Shown here one piece after another: positions 53,690 to 64,000 of a DNA stretch of 64,000 nucleotides (positions within the stretch are counted from its first letter, which is position 1; every line of letters begins with the position of its first letter). Below the pieces are notes generated by a model. It did no database searches, had not been told where the DNA came from, and saw nothing but the letters and a program-made list of their open reading frames with translations. Position numbers and translations under genes: made by a program. The stretch comes from Spirometra erinaceieuropaei (lineage: Eukaryota; Platyhelminthes; Cestoda; Diphyllobothriidea; Diphyllobothriidae), in assembly GCA_902702965.1 (NCBI GenBank), contig CACRXP010000384.1:14769-78768 (forward strand), given 5' to 3'.

Positions 53690-53900
53690 GTGGGTCAGCT
53701 GTTGTGTGCGCCCATGAATTATCGACAACTTTACCTCGTGGTTGGTTGCAAGTTGGCGTTCCTGCAATCTTGTTTCGAGACGCTTGCCAAATTAACCAAC
53801 ATAACTAGCTTCGCAATTTTGGCAGGGCATTTTGTATGCCCATTTTGATTGTTCTGTTACTGGAAGCAGATCATTGGGCCTCATGATTTACTGTCTGGTT
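53690..53900 (-). pseudogene. GIY-YIG endonuclease relic, divergent lineage
   Basis: One minus-strand frame reads EQSKWAYKMPCQNCEASYVG, a stop, then FGKRLETRLQERQLA. This is the GIY-YIG start (the 'VYKIPC..C...YIGETG' pattern with CxxC) with the Glu of YVGE turned into a stop codon. The catalytic Arg region follows. The rest decays quickly. The CxxC form differs from the CxC form of PLE-1 and PLE-2. The match is short, so the call is moderate. Confidence 0.5.
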
Positions 53901-55967
53901 GTAGATTCCTGTATATGGTACATATAAATACTGAGAGGTTTCAGAGTTCTTGGCAACGACTCTGAAACGTTTTTCACATAACGGATTGCGAACCCGAACT
54001 TCGGATTTTCTCCGTTCGATCGTGCATATGAAGGACCGCGGACTATCGTTGACTTCACATAGGGCAGGTAGGTACTTTATCCCTCTCTTTTCTCCCATCA
54101 TAGCCGCCACAGTGTGTTTGAGTTCATTAAAAAGGGTTCTGACACCACCGCATTGGTGACCAAATAATTGGGATTTTCTTAAGTCGAGTTTGCTGCAAGC
54201 GTTAGCTGCTCTACGACAGGCGTCGTCCTTACTTTCACATCTGCAAATCGCGCAAGTTGTAGATCGGGGAAGGACGATTGATGGTTGAACACCTCTCCCA
54301 TGATAAACGGTACCTTGGGAAAGGTTGAATTTAACAGTGCTTTTGCGAGTCGTCCCATCGCATGCATTCGTAAGTATGAAACCCTACTGCCCCGTTGGAT
54401 TAAATGTCTTTGTATTGACCTAACGCGCGGTGGATAGTGTCTTCGGGAAGTATGTCGATTATGAAAAAGTGGCGAGAAAAAACCACGCGGTCTCTATAAT
54501 TGGCCGGCTCAAACTGTCCAATGTCTCTTGGAGATATCTCCCCATATAGTTGTTTTTTAACTAATTCCTGACTTTATGTAGATCCCACTGCCTTTAAAAA
54601 GTGAACGCTAGATGGGGTACCTTGATGATTTGCGATCTCTTGTCAATCTAAATGAGCAAGGGTTGTCAGACCTAAGGTTCTTCCCGTTCCCTACCCGTGT
54701 GATGATGCCGTTTCATGAGCCTGCCTTCTGTCAGATGACAGAGAACTCTCCTTAAAGTTACTCCGCCTGAGTTACTTGGTCGAGGACCATCTCATCCTTT
54801 AGTTTAACTAAATCTATGGACACCACATTGTGAACCAAAATAGCTTCTAATCTGTTACTTATTTGCCTCAAATAGTCTCAAGCTATGTCGGCCTGCGGTC
54901 CAAAGAGTCCAAAAAGAAAGTCTTGGAGATCGCCCATTTTTCATCTAAGCGCGATATACCAGTTGTAGAACTCCCTTTAATGTAAGACCCCTTGGTTAGA
55001 AGTCCTTCTAAGATTTGCTTCTGAAAACGTACGAGACACTTGTGCTGCGTCAAAAACACGTCTAACTACACACTCGATTGATTAACGGAGGATGTAAACA
55101 ATTTAACCTACGTTCGGAAGTCAGCACCTTCGATCACATGCTTCCTTCATTTGTCAAGTTCATGATTCGTGCCCCCCCCACACACGATCCAAAAAACCCA
55201 GTACCAATTCAAATTTTTCCCGTCAAAGCACAGATCAGATAAAAGGCAAGAACCTCGGCAGCAGGTAAATACGGGTTATTTTCGAGGGGAAAAAATCATT
55301 CGCAAATAACCAATTTCATGCAGAAAAAACGGAGAATGAGTATTACGTGACAGAAAAAATTGAACCAGCAACCATTCGACATTCAAAATTTTCCCCAAAG
55401 TGTAGATAAGACAGATGAAAAACGGTCGGGGAAATGACAGGAGCGCAGGAAATACACATCTAAGGTCTGAGCCTATAGACCTCAAAGAAATTGATCTACT
55501 GCAAGTTTGCAGTTAATTTTTAAGGAAAGTAAAGAACTGCAATTTCTAAATTGGAGAATCCACCAGAAAGCAGACAGGGAATGCTGGGGGCGAGTCGAAT
55601 CCCTCGCAGCTGTGTCATGCAGCAGCAGAATATCGGCGAAATACGCGCAGCTTGAAATTTCATATACCCAATGTCGAATAAAACCGAGCACGAGCGAAAT
55701 GTCCAGGCATAATTTTTATTTAAAAGCTGACGAATATTAGAATTAGGATAAATTGCTAAGAGACGGTGACAAACATTGAATTACCTGACAATATTAGCAA
55801 AACCGAAAGACACCTAATTAGCGCGTCGTGATTATAAAAGGACTTTGGGGTGCTGAGGCAAATCCACGGTTAGGCTCGCGCAGAAAAAAATTGGAATCCA
55901 GCCACCGCGCATGTTTTCTTGGTGTAAAATCCCTATCAGGGTGCCTTTTGGCCCAACCGGTTTGGTG
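53901..55967. other. No gene recognised
   Basis: The frames here (for example 53950-54159 plus, 53871-54110 minus) are short and have no recognised domain. A minus-strand stretch at 54760-54960 is open for about 70 codons with one stop, but I cannot assign it. Confidence 0.35.
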
Positions 55968-56100
55968 GACGCCTAGGTGCGGGTTTCCGCCGTGCCATTT
56001 ACCTGCGTCGTCTGCCACTTCCGGTCCCCTTGACTCTGTTTTGAAACGGAGTCCAGATGGGGAAGATGAAGTGAGGACGGTAAATGAAGCGTAAGTCTAC
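55968..56100 (+). repeat. Short dispersed repeat H, core module
   Basis: 'cctaggtgcgggtttccgcc', GTGCC, 'ttgaaacggagtccag' and 'gaggacggtaaatgaagcg' in the usual order. Confidence 0.6.
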
Positions 56101-56359
56101 TTTCATTTTAAACAAACTCGTTCACAGGTCGCCGTCCCTGCACCCACAATGCTGGTGATCACACGGTGGATGTCGTCGGTAATGATGACCGAAGTGACTT
56201 GTGTGTTGGTTTAGTACATCTACCGCGTGGCTCGTTTAAGCAGCAAAACACACACACACTCTCATAACGGTTTCATTGTTTTGACCGCTGATGTCCACCG
56301 TGTGCTCCACTCGGAGTAAGAGCAACGGCAAAGGTTTGCGCGTGAGTAAGTTCAAAGTA

Positions 56360-57349
56360 AAGTAAATGTGCTAACTCATGAAATGTCAACCAAAATTTCG
56401 AAATGCGTTCTCGTTTCGAAAAGATAAATAAAGAAGTTTTGAAAAACTAATCATGTTACAGTATAATTCTATGATTTTCCAGTTACCTCAGGGAGTCGGC
56501 TTTCGAAATAACTCATTTTCGACTGCCTGCAAGATCTATACTCTGCAAAAAATGACTACTTCAGTAGCATGCAATTTTCTCATTGATTTTCGATGCCCTT
56601 GAAAATTCAATTATATTTCATGGAAAATATGCATAAAAATACTCATTCTTTTACTTTTTCGGTAGAAAATCACGTCATCTCCCAATTTTATTTTCGAAAG
56701 AAGGGTATAATTTGGTTTCAAAAAAGTTTCTAATTGTGCGATTTTTTAATACCGTTAAGTGGCCGCTCATGAAATGTCATGTATCTGCATTTACGAATGT
56801 GGCTTGTAGAGTTAACAACATTGCTCAAATCCACTGCTTAATTTTATGAACCTCATATGGTCCCCTCTTAACACCTTAGATAAATGCATGGTTTTCCGTA
56901 CACGGAAAATAGATAGCTTATAGTTTTGAAACCCTGAATGCAAGTGTAACAGCAGGTCGATTTCAAAATTATTCGGGAATTAGATAAGTTTTTAAAACCG
57001 AATTATACTCTTTTTGAGTATGAAATTGGAAGTAGACGTGATTTTCTACCGAATGAATGAAAATGAATATTTTTATGCAGGTTTTCCATGAAATATAATT
57101 GAATTTTCGAAGGCATCGGAAATCAATGAGGAAATTGCATGCTACTGAAGTAGTCATTTTTTGCAGAGTATAGATCTTGCATGCAGCCGAAAGTAAGTTC
57201 TTTCGAAAGCCCACAACCTGAGGTAACTGGATCATTATAGATTTATGCTGCATTATGATTATTTTTACAACAGTAATTAATTTAATTTTTCGAAACGTGA
57301 ACGCATTTCGAAACTTTGCTTGACATATCATGAGTTAGCACATCTACTG
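56360..57349. repeat. Fold-back MITE, complete, subfamily 1
   Basis: 990 bp, flanked by TA (56358-56359 and 57350-57351). Left end AAGTAAATGTGCTAACTC, right end GAGTTAGCACATCTACTG. Long inverted arms, no ORF. Closest to the copies at 2955 and 39728. Confidence 0.8.
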
Positions 57350-59359
57350 TAACAACACACTTTCGCTGTCCCGCGGACTTCCCCGTCACTAACCTAGGCC
57401 TGGTGTCATGACAAAGTTAAAAACGCCGGAGACTGGAGAGGACGCAGTAAGTTGATACGACAAAAAGCCGCACCTACAGTTAGTAACCTAACTCATGAAA
57501 TGATGTATAGAATGCATTCTCATACCAAAAACGTAGTAAACATGAAAGTGCTTTATTACTGCACTCCGTTGACCGATCTCTGTGTACTTTGTATTTTTGC
57601 ACGGTGAGGCCAAGTAAAACTTTGACTCCTTTGACCGTTTCTCTCGCGTTCCCAAACAATACCAATATGTTTCTACTGCAAACGTAAGAACATGTCTTTC
57701 TCTATAAATTGAGACCATTTCCACCGTTTTTGCTCGCCTTTATACTCCATTCTTTGATTATGAGTGCTCGGCAGAGAGCCCATATAAATACTGATATTTT
57801 GTTGCTAGTTCGATTCCCGAATCAGTAATTCACAGAAAATAAGCTGCCCAAAAAGTAGTGTTTCATATATTCAAAACTGGAAATTACCATTCGGTGGTGG
57901 TCATTTATGCGACATCAGGTATTTTTTTTCAAACGGTAAAACAATTTCAGCCCATTTAAACCAAGGAATCCCTATCTGAGTTATTAATGTATTTTGGGGC
58001 ACCAAATAGTACGGATCTGCTAAATTTACTTGTAGGAACTGATGAAACCTCTGGTTTTCTTAAAATAACCTCCGCGTTAGCAGATTGATTACCACGGTTA
58101 ACATCGTACATAAAATAAATTATCAAGCTAGGCTATATCTGTTTATTAAAACTCTTGAGGGTAAATTAGTATCCTTTCAGCAAAAACCTCGGTCAGATTC
58201 GTAACCGGAGTCCAGGACATATATTAACACCGGAAATTGCACAAGTACATTCCCACCTCCATTTTCGCCAAAATGTACTGATATGTAACTTAATATAATT
58301 GCGGAAACACAATTTCTGCACAAGTAAAAGACATAATTTGAAGGAAGCAGATAAGTTAACAAAATTCGCAAAGTTAAAGACGTCTAAAAACTCTTCCATC
58401 AGTCTCCTTTATCATGAGATAGGTCACGTGCCGTAAGTGTGACACCACACTCCGCGGTCCAGAACAAAGAACTGACCAGAATTTTCAACGAAAGCAAAAA
58501 TGGCGAGGAGGGCAGACCGGCAGGTCCGGCCGGAGACTGCAACTGGGCCTGTCACAACACCCCGTATGCTGGCATTCTTTATAAGTGCGCTTTCCTGGTA
58601 ACGCCCCTGGCCCCTATCGATTCACCCTTGTTGGTCCAGCCAATCTGTCGCGTGGTCCAATTTAGGGGCAAAACACACACAAGCTCACGGGCAGAAAAAC
58701 AAGCACGAAAGTTTGTCAGTCGTTTTCCACGATATTAAGCGTGTGCTGCAGAGCAGGGAGAGAGCAGGGACGGAGACTTGCGGGATACTAGACTTGCGCT
58801 GCATCTATTATACCTAATCCTTCTTCGATTCCTCCGACCAGTGTCATCACGCATTCATGAAGATCGGAAGCGGAGGAGGGCGCAGGTGACAGGCGCGATG
58901 TGAATCCGCCCGTAGCCGCGCCAATGCTTACACTGATCTACAGAAACATGACCAGGATTGCAGTTAACAAGAAGGCGGAAGGTTGGCTCAGGTGGTAGTT
59001 GACTCGGCGTCAGCCTAAAACCGTCAAGACAGATTTAGGAAGTCTGGAGTCGGGCGAGGACGCAAGTGACTATCACGACAAAATCCGCACTTACGCACAC
59101 CACCATACGCGTTAGCCCATAACATACAGTGATCAGAATGTTTTGCAGCATAAAAAATAGAGGGGGATGGTATGAACCGTGATTAACGTTGTGCGGATCC
59201 GCAACTGGGCGTGCCATCATACACCTAGCAGTGACATTTGTTATAAGTACACATTCTCGATGATGTTTACTGCGCCAGCTGGGATGCGGGCCTTTCCACG
59301 TTTTTCCTGTTCTATCCAATCCTGTCATTGTATGTTGTGAAACAGGGGGTGATATCGCG
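57350..59359. other. Repeat fragments; no gene recognised
   Basis: 57370-57470 and 58790-58930 carry minus-strand H-core remnants. 58400-58435 is a right-end scrap of MITE subfamily 2 ('atgagataggtcacg'). 58500-58600 and 59190-59260 share a 'gcaactgggc.tg.ca' block. The frame 58439-58738 is repeat sequence. Confidence 0.45.
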
Positions 59360-59475
59360 GGCCTAGGTGCGGGTTTCGCTGTGCCGTCGTCCTGCGCCAT
59401 CTCCCGTCTTTGTCCCACTTGACATCGGGGCCAGGTAGGGGGAAGAGAGGAGAGTGCGGTAAATACTACGCAAGT
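59360..59475 (+). repeat. Short dispersed repeat H, core module
   Basis: 'cctaggtgcgggtttcgctg', 'gtgccgtcg', 'gacatcggggccagg', 'gagagtgcggtaaatactacg'. Confidence 0.6.
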
Positions 59476-59554
59476 CACCGTCCACAATGTTACCCTACAG
59501 TGAGCACACGGTGGACATCGTCGATCACGACGATATATATATAAATAGAGGCAG

Positions 59555-59880
59555 AATAATATTACCGACAAAGACAAGGGAGACTGGAATGGCCATTTCT
59601 GGCTTATTAGCCGTCGTCAGCCAGCCATATCCAACAGGTCGCGAGTTCGAGGCTCGGGCGTTCCACACTTCGGTTTTGGGTATGGCTGGCTGACGACGGC
59701 TAATAAAGCCAGAAATGGCCATTCCAGTCTCCCTTGTCTTTGTCAGTAATATCATTCTGCCTATATATCATGCGCCGCTGCGCGGCTGCTGGTTGGGCTC
59801 GAGAGAGAGCCCTTAAGGCACAACGGAACGAGTGAGTTTCGTATGAACGATCGGTGAGCGCCCCCTAACATTATATATAT
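59555..59880 (+). repeat. SINE (tRNA-Arg-like) forming a long hairpin
   Basis: From 59625 this is the body of the SINE seen at 8925-9207 (B box 'gcgagttcgaggctc', then the shared body and terminal 'cgatcggtgagcgcccc'). Its first 66 bp of body are repeated in inverse form at 59560-59632, so 59560-59755 folds into a stem of about 65 bp with a loop holding the B box. The tRNA head upstream of the B box is replaced by the inverted body. Confidence 0.75.
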
Positions 59881-59884
59881 AAAT

Positions 59885-60850
59885 ATATTTGCGTGTGGGT
59901 GTGTGTGCCCACCAAAAGGGCCGCGTGTTAGATGCGCTGGACCAACACGGGGGCCACATCGGACTCTGGCAGGCGTTGTCTGTGCGCAATAACAAATGCC
60001 AACAACTGCGGGGTGCGCTGGCGGACCCTGTTGTAGGCATTCGTCGCACAACTGGACTACTGCCGCCACCCCATTGTTTTTTGGTCAAAATCCTGGTAAT
60101 TTGTATGTGGACCAGGGGGTGCGGAGTGGAGCGCCAGGGCGAGGATCCGTCCAAGCCATCCATCTGCTGCCACCCCCGTCTCTGGTCTTTTTGACTCTGT
60201 CTTGACACCGTGCTCGGGCGGGTGGGGGAGGAGAGAGTGTGGGTAGATGCTACGCAAGTCTACTGGCACTGTTAACCCCTGTGTAAGTCACCGTCCCTGC
60301 TCCCGCAATGCAGTCTGTGGGGCACACGGTGGACATCGTCAAAGTCGACGGTCGAACTGTCGTGTGTGTGTGTGCGTTTGTGCCCTCTAAACGGGCCACG
60401 TGTTAGATGCGCTGGACCAACACGGAGACCATATCGGACTCTGGCAGGCGTTATTTGTGCGCAATAACAAGTGCCAACATTTGCGGAATGCGCTGGCGCA
60501 CCCTGTTATCGGCATTCGTCGCACAACTGGACCACTGCCACCACCCCATTGTTTTGTGGTCAAAATCCTGGTCATTTGTGTGTGGACCAGGGGGTGCGGA
60601 GTGGAGCGCCAAGGCGAGGATCCGTCCGAGCCATCCACCTGCGGTCTCCCCCGTCTCCGGTCTTCTTAACTTGGTCTTGACACCGGGCTCAGGCGGGGGA
60701 GGAGGAGAGAGTGTAGGTAGATGCTACGCAAGTCTACTGGTACTATAAACCCCTGCGTAAGTCACCGTCCCTGCTCCCGCAATGCAGTCTATGGGGCACA
60801 CGGTGGACATCGTCGAAATCGACGGTCTATCTGTCGTTTGTTTGCGTATG
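59885..60850 (+). repeat. Tandem pair of repeat H long form, 473-bp period
   Basis: 'gatgcgctggaccaacacgg' starts at 59931 and again at 60404, and the following 430 bp repeat with few changes, through 'accactgcc.ccacccc', the H core and 'ggcacacggtggacatcgtc'. A third, inverted copy is at 20280-20640. Frames over it (for example 60407-60748) exist in several phases and are not genes. Confidence 0.8.
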
Positions 60851-61929
60851 TGCGTGTGTGTTAAGACAGCGGATGAGCTTTTATAAACGGTCGTCGGATA
60901 ATGGAACAACTGCATTTCTTAGGCATAGCTACTAAGGATGGCTTAACGTAGATGTGCACAAGCATATCAGGAGCTAAGCTTACTTATATCTGCCTCCCCC
61001 GTCATATTGGTACTTGTTAATCTAACCCGAATGTGGTCAGACTTGCCTCGTGGCACATGATAGCCAATCTTTCCTACGTATTTACGTGCAACACGCATCG
61101 ACAGAATCCTTCAGACCATGCAAGACATTGCGATCGACGAAAATGCTCGAACATTGCAGTAGGTTTTGGGAGCGGGGAGAGAGAGCCACTGCTTTCGGGC
61201 GTTTGGATGTGCGGATATTATGTTGGCCAACAAACCAAAACACCGTTGGAGAAAAATGTACGAAATGAAAAATGCGAAATCAACGTTTGGGTAGTAGTTT
61301 ACAGGATTTAACGCCCCGTCCAATGCGTTTTCGCCTAACCCTTAATTAGAAGTTATTCGACGCGAAAAGTCCAGGAAAGATTAGGTGGTAGTTACCAGCG
61401 GAATATTTGAAGACGATATTTAATTTGCAAAAAGTTAATGTGATGCCAATCAAATCCACGTGCACTGCAGGTGGTCTGGAGGAGCACGTCGGTGCTAGAA
61501 AGCGATAAAACAGTCAAGGCAAAATTTAATTACTAGAAAGTCACCCCACTAACTGTAGGTGAGAAACACGATTCAGCATGTTTGGAGACGAAGCCGCAGT
61601 TAACGTCGGCTTCTGAAAAAGCCCAGGGCCGGCGTACCGAGAATCGATAGATCATATTGTTTCGACCGGAAACGTCAAGGGTAGCACACGGGGCAGCGAA
61701 GCACTGGAAATAAATCCCTGCTAAGATTGAGCTGAAGGGTAGTTAAACTCATCGTCATTCTCATCCAGTCACGGAGATCGGAAAAGTTAAACAGTGCAAT
61801 ATATATACTGAAAACCGGTAATTATATACATAGGAGAATGATAAATAATACAGGGGTAAATGAGAGTTACAACAGATGGGATGATACGTCTGGATGGAGA
61901 GATGACGACAACATGTACGCTAGACAACC
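60851..61929. other. No gene recognised
   Basis: No repeats or domains seen. The frame 61033-61311 is not assignable. Confidence 0.4.
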
Positions 61930-62110
61930 GATGGGGATTTCAGCGCTGTGAACAACCGCAGGAGCGGGCCGTGGGATGTGCCGACGGAGAGAAAGAGCAA
62001 GAGAAACAGATGGCGTTCCGACGAGTGGAGAGGGAAGGGCAGCGACTATCCTCCACAGCACGCAGTTACAATATCTCCATCCTGGACCAAAAATTCAAAC
62101 AACGCTATGC
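61930..62110 (+). repeat. Dispersed repeat K, copy 2
   Basis: Plus-strand match of 6696-6960 minus: 'cagcgctgtg', purine-rich middle, 'cacgcagttacaatatc'. It is directly followed by a truncated MITE. Confidence 0.5.
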
Positions 62111-62119
62111 CGTTTATTT

Positions 62120-62868
62120 AAATCGCACCTGCCCTTCAAAATTAAATTATATTTCATATGTGGCATGCATAAAACTATTCATTCTCTTGCCCATTCGGTA
62201 GAAAATGACATTGTCTTTCAATTTTATACTCGAAGAAGGAGTATAATTTAGTTTTAAAAACCTTTCCAAATCTAGAATCACTTTGAACTAGACCTGCCGT
62301 TACAACTGCATTCAGGGTTTCCAATCTACAAGTCGTGTACTTTTCACTTACGGAAAACCATACATTTTTCTACAGTATAAAAAGGAGACAATATGGGGCT
62401 CATAAAATTTAGCAGTGGAGTTGGTTCACATTGTTAGCTTCACAAACTACATTGGTAAATGCAGAGACATGACGCTTTATGAACGGCCATTTCACGGTAT
62501 AAAAAATCTCACAACCTGAAACACTTTAAAACCGGATTATACCCTTCCTTCGAGTATCAGAATGGAAGAACACGTCATTTTCTACCAAACGAGCAAGAGA
62601 ATGTATATTTGTAAGTAGGTTTTCCAAGAAATATAGTTGAATGTTTAAGGGCATCGAAAATCAATGAGAAAAATGCGTTCTAAGTATGTAGTCATTTCTT
62701 ACAGGGTATAGTTTTCGCCTGCAGATGGAAAGAGGTTCGTCCGAAATCCGGCAACCTGAGGTAACTGAATTATTATAGAATTATGCTGTATGACGATTAG
62801 TTTTACAACCCTACTTAATTAGTCTTTTCGAATTTCGGTTGACATTTCATGAGCTAGGCCACCTATTG
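62120..62868 (+). repeat. Fold-back MITE, left-truncated
   Basis: Matches the right three quarters of the complete copies and ends 'gagctaggccacctattg' followed by TA (62869-62870). Confidence 0.7.
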
Positions 62869-62870
62869 TA

Positions 62871-63777
62871 AGTACCCAGCAGAGCTATTGATTAAAAAAA
62901 CTTCAAGAAAATGTTACAAGGAAGAGTTTTATGTTTCGCTCAAAGTCCGTGGAAGCACTGAGCTCCACGCCATCAGGCGATCTTTCAGTTTTAATGTGGG
63001 CTACTGTGTTCACTTTTTCATATCATTCTTGACCTGGAGTGAAGAACCGACAAATTGTGAAGTGGCATGTATTGAGGAACCTCATAATTAGGACACGACC
63101 ACTCAGAGAATGGCGCATAGAATACTTTTCCGGTAATTAAAGGAAACCAAATGTTACCACAGGTTTAGACAGCAAGGTGAACCGGGAATAGAAATTAACA
63201 AACATTCCTTACCGACATCATAGTGCCGAAATGCGTGGGGAGCGGCCGGTGAATGGTGGTTGCGACAACGTTCCATCTCACCGAGCACACTCTTTCGTTC
63301 TCTCTCCGTCGCTCGATTTTCCTTTGTTCTTTGAGTGTGTAAATGGCGGTCCCAGGCGGGCGGTCTTGCAAGTGTCCTGGTTTACAGGGCCAACGACTGC
63401 TTGTTATAGTTGACTCCACCTTAGTAGCCTGGAGATGCAACGATCGAAGACTGCCAACTGCCGAGATTACTCTCCTTGTGGTCATTTCTGGGTGTGCGTG
63501 TCGCCTTGTTGTTTTTCGCTCCTCCTTTCGATCAAAGGCACTCATCCGGCGTCTGGTCGGCCCGTATCCTTACTAAATTTTCCGTTTTGTTGATGAGAGG
63601 AAGATCTGAGTTCCTTAAGTCTGTTCTCCTCCTCCTCCTCCTCCTCCCCCACTGTTTCAACGTCTGCCGTTGTGGCGAATGCGACGCACAGCACTACAAT
63701 TCTCAATCCTGATATGCCTACAAAAACGAACACCATCACCGCCAACACCCGAGACGAGGATCAGGATTAGACTTGTC
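62871..63777. other. No gene recognised
   Basis: No domain in the open frames. A CTC simple repeat lies at about 63628-63648. Confidence 0.4.
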
Positions 63778-63937
63778 CACCACCACCACCACCACTACCA
63801 CCACCACCACCACCACCNNNNNNNNNNNNNNNNNNNNNNNNNNNNNNNNNNNNNNNNNNNNNNNNNNNNNNNNNNNNNNNNNNNNNNNNNNNNNNNNNNC
63901 CACCACCATCACCATCACCACCACCACCACCTGGCCT
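63778..63937. repeat. CAC microsatellite containing an assembly gap
   Basis: CAC/CAT triplets on both sides of an 82-base run of N (63818-63899). The true length of the tract is unknown. Polythreonine and polyvaline frames across it are artefacts. Confidence 0.95.
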
Positions 63938-64000
63938 GGTCGGTCACTTGCGAATCCATCGAACAGAGACCGTCGAACCAGTGCCTGAAGCACCAACCTA

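Noticed and set aside
59035..59577. 180-residue minus-strand frame as a gene
   Set aside because: It covers H-core and other repeat pieces. It begins with a hydrophobic stretch from low-complexity TATA-like sequence, and no domain is seen.
63736..63996. Long frames across the CAC tract on both strands
   Set aside because: They span 82 undetermined bases inside a microsatellite.

Overview
This window looks like nuclear DNA of a parasitic flatworm. A diphyllobothriidean-type tapeworm is my best guess; that is inference. The reasons are one clear spliced gene, a two-exon aquaglyceroporin at 42432-45478, lying in a large excess of decayed transposons typical of flatworms: Penelope-like elements (PLEs) with GIY-YIG endonuclease and hammerhead-ribozyme ends, RTE-type and CR1-like LINEs, a Merlin (ISXO2-type) transposase scrap, a Ty3/gypsy relic, tRNA-derived SINEs, and about 1-kb fold-back MITEs. 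No rRNA gene, functional tRNA gene, CRISPR array or bacterial operon is visible.

Layout. 0-9.5 kb: dispersed repeats, a GIY-YIG endonuclease relic (1015-1314), the Merlin scrap (5297-5581) and tRNA-Arg-like SINEs. 9.7-33.3 kb: a mosaic, diverged inverted duplication about 23.6 kb across. Its arms carry the same succession of PLE endonuclease, RTE reverse transcriptase, PLE leader/terminal repeats and a trinucleotide-rich repeat unit in opposite orientation. Its centre near 21.0 kb is itself a small inverted repeat. Later insertions break the arms: PLE-1 (18168-19995), PLE-2 (29930-31458) and a gypsy relic (about 26.4-27.7 kb). 32.9-41.3 kb: more PLE and RTE pieces, including a head-to-head pair of ribozyme-bearing PLE ends (35290-35805). 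42.4-45.5 kb: the aquaglyceroporin, with a TATA box just upstream and a complete MITE inside its intron. 46-54 kb: an 895-bp tandem duplication with degenerate telomere-like motifs, a second complete MITE, a third PLE lineage and an endonuclease relic. 54-64 kb: mostly unrecognised sequence, a third complete MITE, a SINE hairpin, a 473-bp tandem repeat and an assembly gap in a CAC microsatellite.

How the parts relate. The only gene likely to serve the organism is the aquaglyceroporin, a membrane channel for water or small solutes. Everything else recognisable is mobile DNA. The PLE remnants share one plan: reverse transcriptase, then a fused GIY-YIG nuclease in the same frame, then a terminal region with a hammerhead ribozyme whose core is CUGANGA...GAAA...GUC. 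Every PLE and LINE reading frame here is broken by stops, frameshifts or truncation. The most interesting signals are the family of hammerhead motifs, several with complete cores, a set of related motifs with a non-canonical core, and the recurrent inverted arrangement of PLE ends.
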